From assembly GCA_047921075.1 (NCBI GenBank), contig JBLRWS010000010.1, forward strand, positions 1 to 47,459: 47,459 bases of DNA, in the 5' to 3' direction. Position numbers and translations under genes: made by a program. The notes beneath the pieces are model-generated. The model was not told the DNA's origin. It worked only from the letters and a program-made list of their open reading frames with translations, and did no database searches. This document shows positions 26,516 to 34,215 of this stretch, one piece after another (the stretch's first letter is position 1; each line of letters starts with the position of its first letter). Source of the stretch: JBLRWS01 sp047921075 (GTDB lineage Bacteria; Bacteroidota; Rhodothermia; Balneolales; Balneolaceae).

Positions 26516-27028
26516 ATGAAATTCCTGTTCGGTTTACTGGTTCTTTTAATCTGGCTGCTGCCCGGGGCTGCCGGAGCACAGTTCTTAAGTGTACAACTGG
26601 AGATTCCCGCTGAGGTAGAAACGCTGGTAGACCGGCCTCTACAGTTTGGCACCGTGATATCGGGGGGCGGTTTGCGACGTATTCCACTCGGCAGCCAGGA
26701 TATGGGTGTGTTCAGGCTCCGCATTTTAAACACCCAGCAAATTATTATTGAGCTGCAGCCGTCCGAGGAGTTTACATCCACCTCTCCCAACAGCACGTCT
26801 GCCATACCTTTCCAGATGGACGCCGCTGTTACCGTAGGCGTGAACAACTACCGGCAAAGCCGGCCTCTCCATCCCGGCCAGAACATGGTAGCAATTGAGC
26901 AGCCGGCACAACTCAGGAATCCTGAATGGATAAACGCCTTTGTATATATATTCGGAGCCATTGAGGTAGGCGATATCCCGGAAGGAGTCTACACCGGTGA
27001 GATTGTTCTGACGGTCTTTTATGAGTAA
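26516..27028 (+). CDS. Secreted DUF4402-like pilus subunit candidate 3
   Basis: A 170-residue protein with a textbook signal peptide (hydrophobic LFGLLVLLIWLLPG, cut near AGAQ). The mature domain starts with FLSVQLEIPAEVETL, alternating hydrophobic residues as in a donor strand, and ends EGVYTGEIVLTVFYE, matching the other subunits. There are no cysteines in the mature part, unlike many classical Fim/Pap subunits. It follows the previous gene after eight bases and is followed by a 273-base gap that carries a tandem repeat and a promoter-like site for the fourth subunit. The subunit role is inferred from fold-like pattern and context. Confidence 0.7.
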   Translation: MKFLFGLLVLLIWLLPGAAGAQFLSVQLEIPAEVETLVDRPLQFGTVISGGGLRRIPLGSQDMGVFRLRILNTQQIIIELQPSEEFTSTSPNSTSAIPFQMDAAVTVGVNNYRQSRPLHPGQNMVAIEQPAQLRNPEWINAFVYIFGAIEVGDIPEGVYTGEIVLTVFYE

Positions 27029-27163
27029 AAGAAAAGTGCCCCGTCATTGGTCATCCAGCAACCTGACAGGGAACCTTGTTACCCCTTAATTGGCAAATAT
27101 ACAATGGTGAGCATTTTTAATTTGATCCGTGAGAAGTCTTTTCAGCATTCTCTAAAAGCCCTT

Positions 27164-27201
27164 TTTTATTAAGAGACTCTAATTTTATTAAGAGACTCTA
27201 A
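27164..27201. repeat. Tandem 19-bp direct repeat upstream of major subunit
   Basis: The unit TTTTATTAAGAGACTCTAA occurs twice in perfect tandem (27164-27182 and 27183-27201). Each copy contains the inverted repeat AGAG-A-CTCT. It lies about 100 bases before the subunit gene and just before a promoter-like site, so it may be a pair of regulator sites or a slippage-prone repeat. Confidence 0.8.
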
Positions 27202-27202
27202 C

Positions 27203-27234
27203 TTGTTCTGCCCCTTGCAACTCCTGTATATTCA
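27203..27234 (+). promoter_or_regulatory. Putative promoter of the major subunit gene
   Basis: TTG at 27203-27205 and TATATTCA at 27227-27234 are 21 bases apart, close to the Bacteroidota TTG/TAnnTTTG arrangement. The same TATATTCA word at similar spacing precedes etfB. The site follows the 19-bp tandem repeat directly and would give a leader of about 60 bases. Confidence 0.4.
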
Positions 27235-27301
27235 TCCCGAGCGTAACCATGTATAAAACAAATTCTACATTTTTTTCTCCTAACAAAACAACCCGTTACT
27301 C

Positions 27302-27838
27302 ATGAAAAAACTATCTCTTTTGCTCTTAACATTAGCCTTAACCGGCTTCTCTTCTCTTTTCGCCCAGGTTGAAGAAGTAAACGTTACTGCCGAAATCATT
27401 GGCAATATTGATTTTACAACCTCGCCGGCTACCGTCACTTTTGGTAACGTACTTGCCGACCAGACGGCCACTGTTTCTGCAGATCCTAACGGTACCAACC
27501 AAAATGCGGATAATGCACAGCGTGCTACGATAACCATTGGTGGCGCGCTAAGCGAGCAGACATTTGCCGTCTCTTTTGGAAATGGAACGCTTTCAAAAGA
27601 TGATGATCAAACCAAAACAATTGCGTTCACTACAGCTCTGTTTTTAGCGTCGGGCGCAACAACATCGGGAGCTCTTAATAGCAGCGATTCGTTTACTCAT
27701 GCAAGTGGCGAAACGGATATCGTACTTCACGTAGGTGGTTCTCTGGCAGCCGTACCTGCAGCCGATGCCGGCTCGTATGGTACCGCTAATGCAGGCGGAA
27801 CCGCTGTTACGATTGACTTTGCGTTCACTTCCATTTAA
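27302..27838 (+). CDS. Secreted DUF4402-like subunit candidate 4 (probable major subunit)
   Basis: A 178-residue protein with a clear signal peptide (MKKLSLLLLTLALTGFSS..., cut after FAQ). The mature protein is rich in Ala, Thr, Gly and Asp, poor in charged and aromatic residues and free of cysteine, as many abundant fibre subunits are. It starts with EEVNVTAEIIGNIDF, a donor-strand-like run, includes the FGNV block typical of DUF4402 proteins, and ends TAVTIDFAFTSI. It has its own leader, promoter-like site and a strong terminator right after the stop, all fitting a highly expressed major subunit. No Tyr-based GTY motif is present at its end, in contrast to the first three. Subunit function is inferred. 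Confidence 0.72.
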   Translation: MKKLSLLLLTLALTGFSSLFAQVEEVNVTAEIIGNIDFTTSPATVTFGNVLADQTATVSADPNGTNQNADNAQRATITIGGALSEQTFAVSFGNGTLSKDDDQTKTIAFTTALFLASGATTSGALNSSDSFTHASGETDIVLHVGGSLAAVPAADAGSYGTANAGGTAVTIDFAFTSI

Positions 27839-27854
27839 CCGGAAATTTTTACAT

Positions 27855-27882
27855 AAAAGCCCCATTGTGGGGCTTTTTTTTT
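27855..27882 (+). terminator. Intrinsic terminator/attenuator after the major subunit gene
   Basis: AAAAGCCCC pairs with GGGGCTTTT around a five-base loop and is followed by a run of T up to 27882. It sits 17 bases after the subunit stop and before the chaperone gene, where partial read-through would keep assembly proteins well below subunit levels. Confidence 0.85.
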
Positions 27883-27919
27883 ATCTTCATGCTGTAACCC
27901 ATCACTGATTTCAACATTT

Positions 27920-28759
27920 ATGATGACTTTCAAGTACAGCATAACCGGTTTCGTGCTTTTTCTCCTCTGCTCGGCAACCGCGTTGGCACAGGTATCCATC
28001 TCTCCCACATCGGTTTTTTTAGATCGGGGAACAGGCGTAGGAACCATGTTTTTATCCAACCCCTCCGATGCCCCTCTTGAGGTGCAAATTTCGTTTGAGT
28101 TTGCCTACCCCCAAACCAACGAGCAGGGTGAGATTGAGATGAATTATGATGACGAGGAAGCCCGGGAGCGTTTTTCACTGGAGCCGTTTCTTCGCGCATT
28201 TCCCACAACCTTTATCCTGCAGCCCAATGAGCGGCAGACGGTTCGGCTGATTGGCCGGATCCCTTCCGACCGAGACGACGGCATGTACTGGACCCGAATG
28301 CGTATCTCATCCAGCCAGCTCACCCCGCCGGTCGGCGATGCAACCGAGGGCGGCATCCGAGCACAAGTGGCTTTTCAGATTAACCAAATTACGGCCGTAT
28401 TCGGAACCAAAGGGGCCGTAGAAACCGGCGTTACCATCCACGGCAGCGAGCGATATGAAGACTCTGAGCCCGGCCGCCTGGTGGTGTTAACCCATGCCGA
28501 ACGAACCGGCAACGCACCGTTTCTTGGCCGTATATACTCACAACTGGTCAATGCCAACGGTACCGTTGTGGCCGAGAACCAGTCCACAGGAACGGTCTAT
28601 TTTGAGAACCGACATCGCACCGAATTTGATATTTCATCACTGCCGTCCGGCACGTACACCGTGCGTACCACCTTTGAGACGCAACGAAGCGATGTCTCAT
28701 CCAGACATTTGGTTCAGGCACCGCCTGTATCCAGCGAACTAACAGTACAGATTGATTAA
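27920..28759 (+). CDS. PapD-like periplasmic pilus chaperone
   Basis: A 279-residue exported protein (signal peptide core FVLFLLCSATALA). The mature N-terminal domain has the pattern of fimbrial chaperones: VSISPTSVFLDRGTGVGTMFLSNPS, an FPTTFILQPNERQTVRLIG strand pair, and then DDGMYWTRMRISS, equivalent to the G1-strand region of PapD/FimC. The second half fits the second Ig-like domain (LGRIYSQLVNANGTVVAENQ...) . Family chaperones fold subunits by donating a strand before passing them to the usher. The gene lies after the subunit terminator and overlaps the usher gene by eight bases, a strong contextual link. Sequence divergence from classical chaperones is large, so fold assignment rests on pattern plus context. 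Confidence 0.8.
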   Translation: MMTFKYSITGFVLFLLCSATALAQVSISPTSVFLDRGTGVGTMFLSNPSDAPLEVQISFEFAYPQTNEQGEIEMNYDDEEARERFSLEPFLRAFPTTFILQPNERQTVRLIGRIPSDRDDGMYWTRMRISSSQLTPPVGDATEGGIRAQVAFQINQITAVFGTKGAVETGVTIHGSERYEDSEPGRLVVLTHAERTGNAPFLGRIYSQLVNANGTVVAENQSTGTVYFENRHRTEFDISSLPSGTYTVRTTFETQRSDVSSRHLVQAPPVSSELTVQID

Positions 28760-31700
28760 ACGAAGCTTCGTAGCCGGACGGTTTTTTTTTGGGTTCGTGC
28801 TATGTTGGGCATGGGCAACCTCAGCAGTTCATGCACAGGTACAGAGTGAACAGGAAGTACTGCTGCAATTCCGGCACGAAGGTGTCGTGAATACGTTTCT
28901 TTCCACTATTTTTGTCGGGGAAGAATTCTATTTATCCGTTAATGAGTATTTCGACGCCCTCCTCATCGATCGTCAGGTAGACACCGGGGCGCTAACCATT
29001 ACCGGACAATACCTCGACAAAGGCCGCTACAGGCTCGACTTTCAGCAGAGTGTTGCTCAACTACAAAACCGGGAAATTCCTCTCACAGCCGATGATTTTG
29101 TCGTTTCTGATCTCGGTTTTTACCTACACCCACGTATTCTTGATGAGCTGTTTGGGCTGCGCTTCAATGTCGATTTTGGCACGCTGTCGGTTAGCCTCGA
29201 AACCGACGACACCATGCCTGTGGTAGCGCAGCGGGAGAGAGAACGCCGCCGCGCCCGTATGATGCGTACGCAAGGAGAGATTTATCGTACGTTTCATCCC
29301 CTTCTGTACGATCGCGAGCGCCACCGGTTTACCGGCGGATTTCTGGATTACAACCTGACCGGAAACGTAACGGACAACAGCAACAGCTTTATCTACAACA
29401 CCTCGTTTGGCACAGAGCTTCTGGGGGGAGACCTTCAGGGAACCGTTTTTGGCAATGTGTCGGACAACACATCCTCGCTGCGTACGAACAACTTTCGATG
29501 GCGATACGGAATGCGAGAAAACCCCTATTTAACCAGTGCCGTTGTTGGACAGACCACAGCGGGCGGGTTGCTGCCTGTAGCGTATACGGGGGTTCGGCTC
29601 TCCAATGAGCCACTGGAACCGCGGTTTCTGTTCGATCAGACAACATTTTCGGGAACCGCCACACCCGATGCAGAAGTTGAGCTCTATCGCAACAACTCAC
29701 TGATCGATTTTCAACGAGCCGATGCCGGCGGGAACTACCATTTTATAGTCCCGCTAACCTACGGCACATCCAATTATTCTATCCGCACGTTCACTCCTTC
29801 GGGTCTTGTTTCGGAGCAGGAAGCCCGAATACAGATTCCCTTCAACTTTTTACCTTCGGGAGAAGTAAACTACACCATTGATGCCGGACGCCTCGACAAT
29901 CCCTTGTCGGGATCGCTCGATCGTGGCATTGTTACAAAAGGGTTTGCCTCTGCCGGCATTAACCAGTGGCTTACCGCACGTGCCGGCGTGGAATATTTTG
30001 AGGATTTTCATGACGGGCTGCCAACCTTTGCAGGGGGATTTTCGGCCCGGTTTTTTCAAAACTACCTGCTCTCGTTTGAAGCGGCCAACGACGCTTTTAT
30101 CCGAAGCTCTCTGAACGTGATTTATCCCTCATCGGCCAGCTTTAGCATCAATTATACCGATTTTCTTACACAGGGCGGACTCTATAATCCCGGCCGCCTG
30201 AACTCCCAACTTCGATCCAGTATTTTCACCCCTTTCCAAATCGGGTCGTTTCCCCTTCTGCTTCGGCTCACGCTTAATAACGATTTTCGTACGGCCAACT
30301 CTACTACAAGCTACCGAATTGACCTGAATACACGGCTTTCGAGAGCGAACATTCGCCTTGCGTATCGCGATCGTCAGTCCGGATCTCTCGCTTTCGAAAC
30401 CTCTCCCTCTGCTCGGGTCAACAGCTCCGTAACCTACACGTTTTCGCAAGCCGCCAATACACCGGCTCTGCTGCGGGGAATCTTCCTCCGGGGAACACTC
30501 GATTACATCCCGTCACTCGATCGGGTAGAGAGTACCGAGGTGCAGGTCAGCCGGCGTGTGATGCGCGACGGACGCCTGCAGCTTTCGTGGGGCCGTAATT
30601 TTCTTAACAATTTTAATTTTCTTCGGTTCGGTTTTACGTTTGATTTCAATCGAGTTCGCACCAATAGCTCTGTTCGGTCTACAGACAACAATTTTAACGC
30701 CTCCCAAACGGTGAGGGGCTCTTTAGGCTACGATCCCAACAATGATCAGGTTCTGGCTTCCAATCGCCTGCAGGTTGGCCAGGCCGGCGTTGCTGTACGA
30801 ATGTTTGTCGATAATAATAACTCGGGTACCTATGACGAGGGGGACGAACTGCTCCCCTACAGTGCTGTTCGTGCCGAACGATCCGGTGGCCGGGTAACAC
30901 ACAAAAACGGTGTCAGTTACATCACCCAGCTTCAGGCATACCGGCAGTTTAACCTTACCGTTAGCAAAACCTCTATTCCCAACCCTCTTCTGGTTCCGGC
31001 TGTTGAACAGTTCTCTATTGTTACCGACCCGAATCAGTATAAGTTGATCGACATCCCCGTCTACGCCACCGGCATCATTCAGGGAGCGGTCATTATCAAC
31101 AGAAACCAGCGCGAACAGGGAGTAGGCGGGTTACGCCTCTTTTTGGAAGAGGTTGATGTGCCTCCCGGACGAACCCCGATTACCCGGGAACTGCGCACCT
31201 TCTCCGACGGTGGGTTTTACGAATTTGAACTCCCTCCCGGAACCTACCAGCTGATTCCCGACCCAACCCAGATGGACTTTCTGAACGCAACTCCACAACC
31301 CGATACGCTTCGGTTTGCCATCGAATCTAAACCGGACGGTGATTTTGTTGAAAACCTGCGCATACGGCTATCGGTAGAAACGTCGGACGAGGAGTCGAAC
31401 AACGATGAGATATCCGGTGTTGCCAATCCCAAACCAGTCGGGATTACCATTCTTGCCGGATTGGAGCAGACAGCAACACAGTTCCAGGCATCGATCGATA
31501 CCGTATCCCTACAACAGTGCGCGTTCCCCGTGCAAGTGAGCAGTTTTAGGGGAATTGATCATTCCCGCCAGAAAGCGGACGAACTTCAGGAGTTGCTCGG
31601 CATCGAGCTTCACCTTTTTTACAACCGAAACACCGATCTTTTTGCGGGTCGTACAAAACCACTTGGCAACCTGAGTGAAGCATTGCTGCAGAAAGAGCAG

Positions 31701-32258
31701 CTTCAACAACGGTTGCCCGACAATCGGTTTGCCATTGTAGGGCAGTGCGGTTCGGCGGTGGACTATCACGACACAACCGTCCGCTACATGGTGCCTGTTT
31801 GGAGAACCGATACACGTGTAGAGGCCGAAGAGCTGCTTCACCAATCTGCTTCGAACCCCTTTACGCTCTCTATCCGTCAGACCAATGACCACTATATCGT
31901 AGGTGCCGGGCCATTTAAATCATACGCAGATGCTGTTTCTGCACAAACGGATTTGCGCTCCCTGATGCCCGACCGGCTGCCCGGTATCATTATTGATCCC
32001 GAACGGGAAAATCGCCCGGAATTTCGGTTTCAACTGTATATAGGCAATAGTGAGGATCTGTCCGAAATCGAACAGTGGGCAAAACGCTTTACAGACCAGA
32101 ACAACCGCTCGATGGTATTTAAGCTCGAGCCAACCCGGAATGATGTGCATCTGTTTGATGAGTCGGTCTACAGGTCGTGGTCGCAGTTTCTTAACCATCT
32201 TGAATCTACAGTTGTACCAAACAACTCCGACGAGCTCACCGTCATTATTTTTGAATAG
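28752..32258 (+). CDS. Usher-like outer membrane protein with SPOR-like C-terminal tail
   Basis: A 1168-residue exported protein. Signal peptide: basic start then GFVLCWAWATSAVHA. Residues about 33-150 resemble an usher N-terminal domain (a short LLQF strand, YLSVNEYF, LFGLRFNVDFGTLSVSL). From about 190 to 660 it is beta-barrel-like, interrupted near residue 297 by an Ig-like plug (FSGTATPDAEVELYRNN...) ending PFNFLPSGEVNYTIDAGRL, as in ushers. At about 679 comes a VRMFVDNNNSGTYDEGDE carboxypeptidase-regulatory-like domain. After about 920 there are SPOR-like halves (FPVQVSSFRG..., VGAGPFKSYADAV...), not part of known ushers to my knowledge. The start is TTG at 28752, overlapping the chaperone stop; no ATG precedes the signal peptide. 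The usher role is inferred from these parts and the neighbouring chaperone and subunits. Confidence 0.78.
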   Translation: MIKRSFVAGRFFFGFVLCWAWATSAVHAQVQSEQEVLLQFRHEGVVNTFLSTIFVGEEFYLSVNEYFDALLIDRQVDTGALTITGQYLDKGRYRLDFQQSVAQLQNREIPLTADDFVVSDLGFYLHPRILDELFGLRFNVDFGTLSVSLETDDTMPVVAQRERERRRARMMRTQGEIYRTFHPLLYDRERHRFTGGFLDYNLTGNVTDNSNSFIYNTSFGTELLGGDLQGTVFGNVSDNTSSLRTNNFRWRYGMRENPYLTSAVVGQTTAGGLLPVAYTGVRLSNEPLEPRFLFDQTTFSGTATPDAEVELYRNNSLIDFQRADAGGNYHFIVPLTYGTSNYSIRTFTPSGLVSEQEARIQIPFNFLPSGEVNYTIDAGRLDNPLSGSLDRGIVTKGFASAGINQWLTARAGVEYFEDFHDGLPTFAGGFSARFFQNYLLSFEAANDAFIRSSLNVIYPSSASFSINYTDFLTQGGLYNPGRLNSQLRSSIFTPFQIGSFPLLLRLTLNNDFRTANSTTSYRIDLNTRLSRANIRLAYRDRQSGSLAFETSPSARVNSSVTYTFSQAANTPALLRGIFLRGTLDYIPSLDRVESTEVQVSRRVMRDGRLQLSWGRNFLNNFNFLRFGFTFDFNRVRTNSSVRSTDNNFNASQTVRGSLGYDPNNDQVLASNRLQVGQAGVAVRMFVDNNNSGTYDEGDELLPYSAVRAERSGGRVTHKNGVSYITQLQAYRQFNLTVSKTSIPNPLLVPAVEQFSIVTDPNQYKLIDIPVYATGIIQGAVIINRNQREQGVGGLRLFLEEVDVPPGRTPITRELRTFSDGGFYEFELPPGTYQLIPDPTQMDFLNATPQPDTLRFAIESKPDGDFVENLRIRLSVETSDEESNNDEISGVANPKPVGITILAGLEQTATQFQASIDTVSLQQCAFPVQVSSFRGIDHSRQKADELQELLGIELHLFYNRNTDLFAGRTKPLGNLSEALLQKEQLQQRLPDNRFAIVGQCGSAVDYHDTTVRYMVPVWRTDTRVEAEELLHQSASNPFTLSIRQTNDHYIVGAGPFKSYADAVSAQTDLRSLMPDRLPGIIIDPERENRPEFRFQLYIGNSEDLSEIEQWAKRFTDQNNRSMVFKLEPTRNDVHLFDESVYRSWSQFLNHLESTVVPNNSDELTVIIFE

Positions 32259-32264
32259 CCGGTA

Positions 32265-32663
32265 TCAGAGGTATTGAATAGTGGTTTGGTGGGTTGCACG
32301 ATACATCTTTCCGGGTGAAAGAGCCGCAAATTCAGAAACGTAAATCGCCAGTGTTCTCACTGTTCCATCGCCTCTCTCTTCGAATCGGGATGGTGTTACT
32401 ACCTGATCCGTATCGTTTTCGAACTCAACGGAAGTGTCGCTAAAAGCCAGAATCTGCTGACGATTATTCAGCGAAATATCGATTCGGTTTTCGATCTCTG
32501 AACCGGTATTCATATACATATCCACATGTCCGTGTGCTGCTTTTACAACCGATCCGTTCACAACCTCCACTGTAACATTCATCACTGTTGATGAGCTCTT
32601 TTGCGGAAAGGCATCAGTTGCAGTAAACGCAACCCAAAGCATTATAATGATTGCTAATCTCAT
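32265..32663 (-). CDS. Convergent secreted subunit-like protein
   Basis: A 132-residue exported protein (signal peptide core LAIIIMLWVAFTATDA). The mature sequence starts with an alternating hydrophobic strand, STVMNVTVEVVNGSVV, and ends in LSPGKMYRATHQTTIQYL, reminiscent of the Y-containing C-terminal strand of the fibre subunits on the other strand. It has no cysteines and is all-beta in appearance. The stop is only six bases from the usher stop, so the transcripts converge. It could be an additional minor subunit, an anchor, or an unrelated secreted protein; I favour a subunit because of the shared strand pattern, the neighbourhood and a similar pair of palindromic repeats upstream. Confidence 0.55.
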   Translation of the reverse strand: MRLAIIIMLWVAFTATDAFPQKSSSTVMNVTVEVVNGSVVKAAHGHVDMYMNTGSEIENRIDISLNNRQQILAFSDTSVEFENDTDQVVTPSRFEERGDGTVRTLAIYVSEFAALSPGKMYRATHQTTIQYL

Positions 32664-32699
32664 TGAGGTAGGTTTCTCTTCATTGCTTGAGTAAATATA

Positions 32700-32729
32700 T
32701 TAGAAAATTCTAACATTAGAAAATTCTAA
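32700..32729. repeat. Two palindromic operator-like repeats upstream of convergent subunit
   Basis: TTAGAAAATTCTAA occurs at 32700-32713 and again at 32716-32729. Each is an inverted repeat (TTAGAA/TTCTAA, two-base spacer), 16 bases apart centre to centre. They lie 37-66 bases before the start of the subunit-like gene on the minus strand. The half-site is similar to the TTAGAG half-sites in the tandem repeat upstream of the major subunit. Confidence 0.7.
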
Positions 32730-32815
32730 TGTTTAAAACTCTATGGATTAGCTCCTGACAGGATCGTAACCGTTTGGCATATAGACGATTACAGAAATAT
32801 TAGAATTTGAGGCAC

Positions 32816-32845
32816 AAAAAAACCCCGGCGGGTGAGCCGGGGTTT
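32816..32845 (-). terminator. Terminator of the pyruvate dehydrogenase genes
   Basis: On the minus strand AAACCCCGGC pairs with GCCGGGGTTT and runs into more T residues, 30 bases after the stop of the E2 gene. The strength and direction fit intrinsic termination of that transcript. Confidence 0.85.
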
Positions 32846-32875
32846 GATTCAAGAAGTGGTTATGTAAAGAGTACG

Positions 32876-34162
32876 CTACAACAGCATCGAAAGCGGATTT
32901 TCGATCATTTGTCGCAGTGTATTCAGGAAGTTCGCTGCTTTGGCACCATCAACTACACGGTGGTCGCTGCTCATCGTCACTTTCATCCGTTTGCCGGGTA
33001 CCACCTCACCATTCTTCACTACGGGCACATCGCGAATGGCACCCACCGCCAGAATACAGGCGTTCGGCGGATTGATAATTGCCGTAAACTCTTCGATGCC
33101 AAACATCCCAAGGTTACTGATGGTAAAGGTGCTTCCCTCCATCTGCTCGGGCTGCAACTTGCGGTCTCGGGCCAGGCCGGCCAGTTCGCGCGTTTCGGAT
33201 GAAATCTGTTGCAAGCTTTTTTGATCGGCATGACGCAGTACCGGTGTCATTAGCCCCTCATCGATCGCTACGGCAACGGCCACATTCACATCACCGTGTT
33301 TCCGAATCACATCATCCAGCCAGGAGCTGTTAATTTCGGGATGTTTACGCAGCGCGGCAGCACACGCTTTTACGACAATGTCGTTGAAACTGATTTTCAC
33401 ATCGCTGATTTCATTCAGACGGCTACGTGCTTCAATCGCCGCTTCCATATCCAGATCGATGGTTTCGTAGAAATGAGGGTTGGTAAACTTGCTTTCTGAT
33501 AGCCGCCGGGCAATCGCCTTGCGCATCTGCGATACCTTTACATCTTCCGTCTCGTGGCTGTCGACTGTTGCTGCCGGCTGCGACGGTGCTTTTTCAGACG
33601 GTTTGTACTCCTCAATATCCCGCTTCACGATGCGCCCCTCAGGACCGCTGCCCTCTACATCTGATAGAGATATTCCTTTCTCCTCAGCCATATTCCGCGC
33701 CAGTGGAGAGGCTTTGATACGGCCGTCATCCTCCGGGGAAGCAGACGATTTCGCTTCGCTTTTCTTCTTCCCGTTCATGTCGCCCAAAATGGGGTCAAAA
33801 TCTTCTTTGTCGGACGAGCTCTCCTCTTTTTCCGAATCGGAAGGGGCCTCTTCTTTAACACTCTCTTTCGCATCATCCGAACCGGAAGAGCCGGCTTCAT
33901 CCAGCAGATCGCTAATATCTTCGCCCTCTTCACCAATAATCGCCATAATGCCGCCCAGGGGTACGGCATCACCTTCACTCACCAAAATCTTAAGAACTGT
34001 GCCCGCATCAAATACCTCCACTTCCATCGTGGCTTTATCGGTATCTACCTCGGCAATTACATCACCCGATTCGACCTTATCCCCTTCTTTTACATTCCAT
34101 GAAGCGATGACACCCTCTTCCATGGTGTCGCTAAGTTTCGGCATTTCAATTTTTTGAGCCAT
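32876..34162 (-). CDS. pdhC: Dihydrolipoamide acetyltransferase (E2) of pyruvate dehydrogenase
   Basis: A 428-residue E2 subunit that moves acetyl groups from lipoate to CoA. One lipoyl domain is at residues 1-80, with the lipoylation lysine in EVDTDKATMEV. An acidic, Ser-rich linker (about 85-140) follows, then a peripheral subunit-binding domain (KASPLARNMAEEKGISLSDVEG...GRIVKRDI) at about 145-185, and the catalytic domain ending with DHRVVDGAKAANFLNTL near the C-terminus, carrying the active-site His. The long acidic linker is unlike the usual Ala/Pro-rich hinges and could reflect a salty habitat. The gene follows E1beta after 53 bases and precedes a strong terminator. A 2-oxoglutarate or branched-chain E2 is possible, but neighbouring E1 sequences favour pyruvate. 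Confidence 0.9.
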   Translation of the reverse strand: MAQKIEMPKLSDTMEEGVIASWNVKEGDKVESGDVIAEVDTDKATMEVEVFDAGTVLKILVSEGDAVPLGGIMAIIGEEGEDISDLLDEAGSSGSDDAKESVKEEAPSDSEKEESSSDKEDFDPILGDMNGKKKSEAKSSASPEDDGRIKASPLARNMAEEKGISLSDVEGSGPEGRIVKRDIEEYKPSEKAPSQPAATVDSHETEDVKVSQMRKAIARRLSESKFTNPHFYETIDLDMEAAIEARSRLNEISDVKISFNDIVVKACAAALRKHPEINSSWLDDVIRKHGDVNVAVAVAIDEGLMTPVLRHADQKSLQQISSETRELAGLARDRKLQPEQMEGSTFTISNLGMFGIEEFTAIINPPNACILAVGAIRDVPVVKNGEVVPGKRMKVTMSSDHRVVDGAKAANFLNTLRQMIENPLSMLL

Positions 34163-34215
34163 AATGAATTCGTCTGCTGTTAAGTAATTGGTTTGAGGTG
34201 GAGTGCAATACCTGT

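Noticed and set aside
25359..27838. Subunit-like proteins as type IX secretion cargo
   Set aside because: They end in the GTY-type strand and have no C-terminal sorting domain; the adjacent chaperone and usher genes explain them better.
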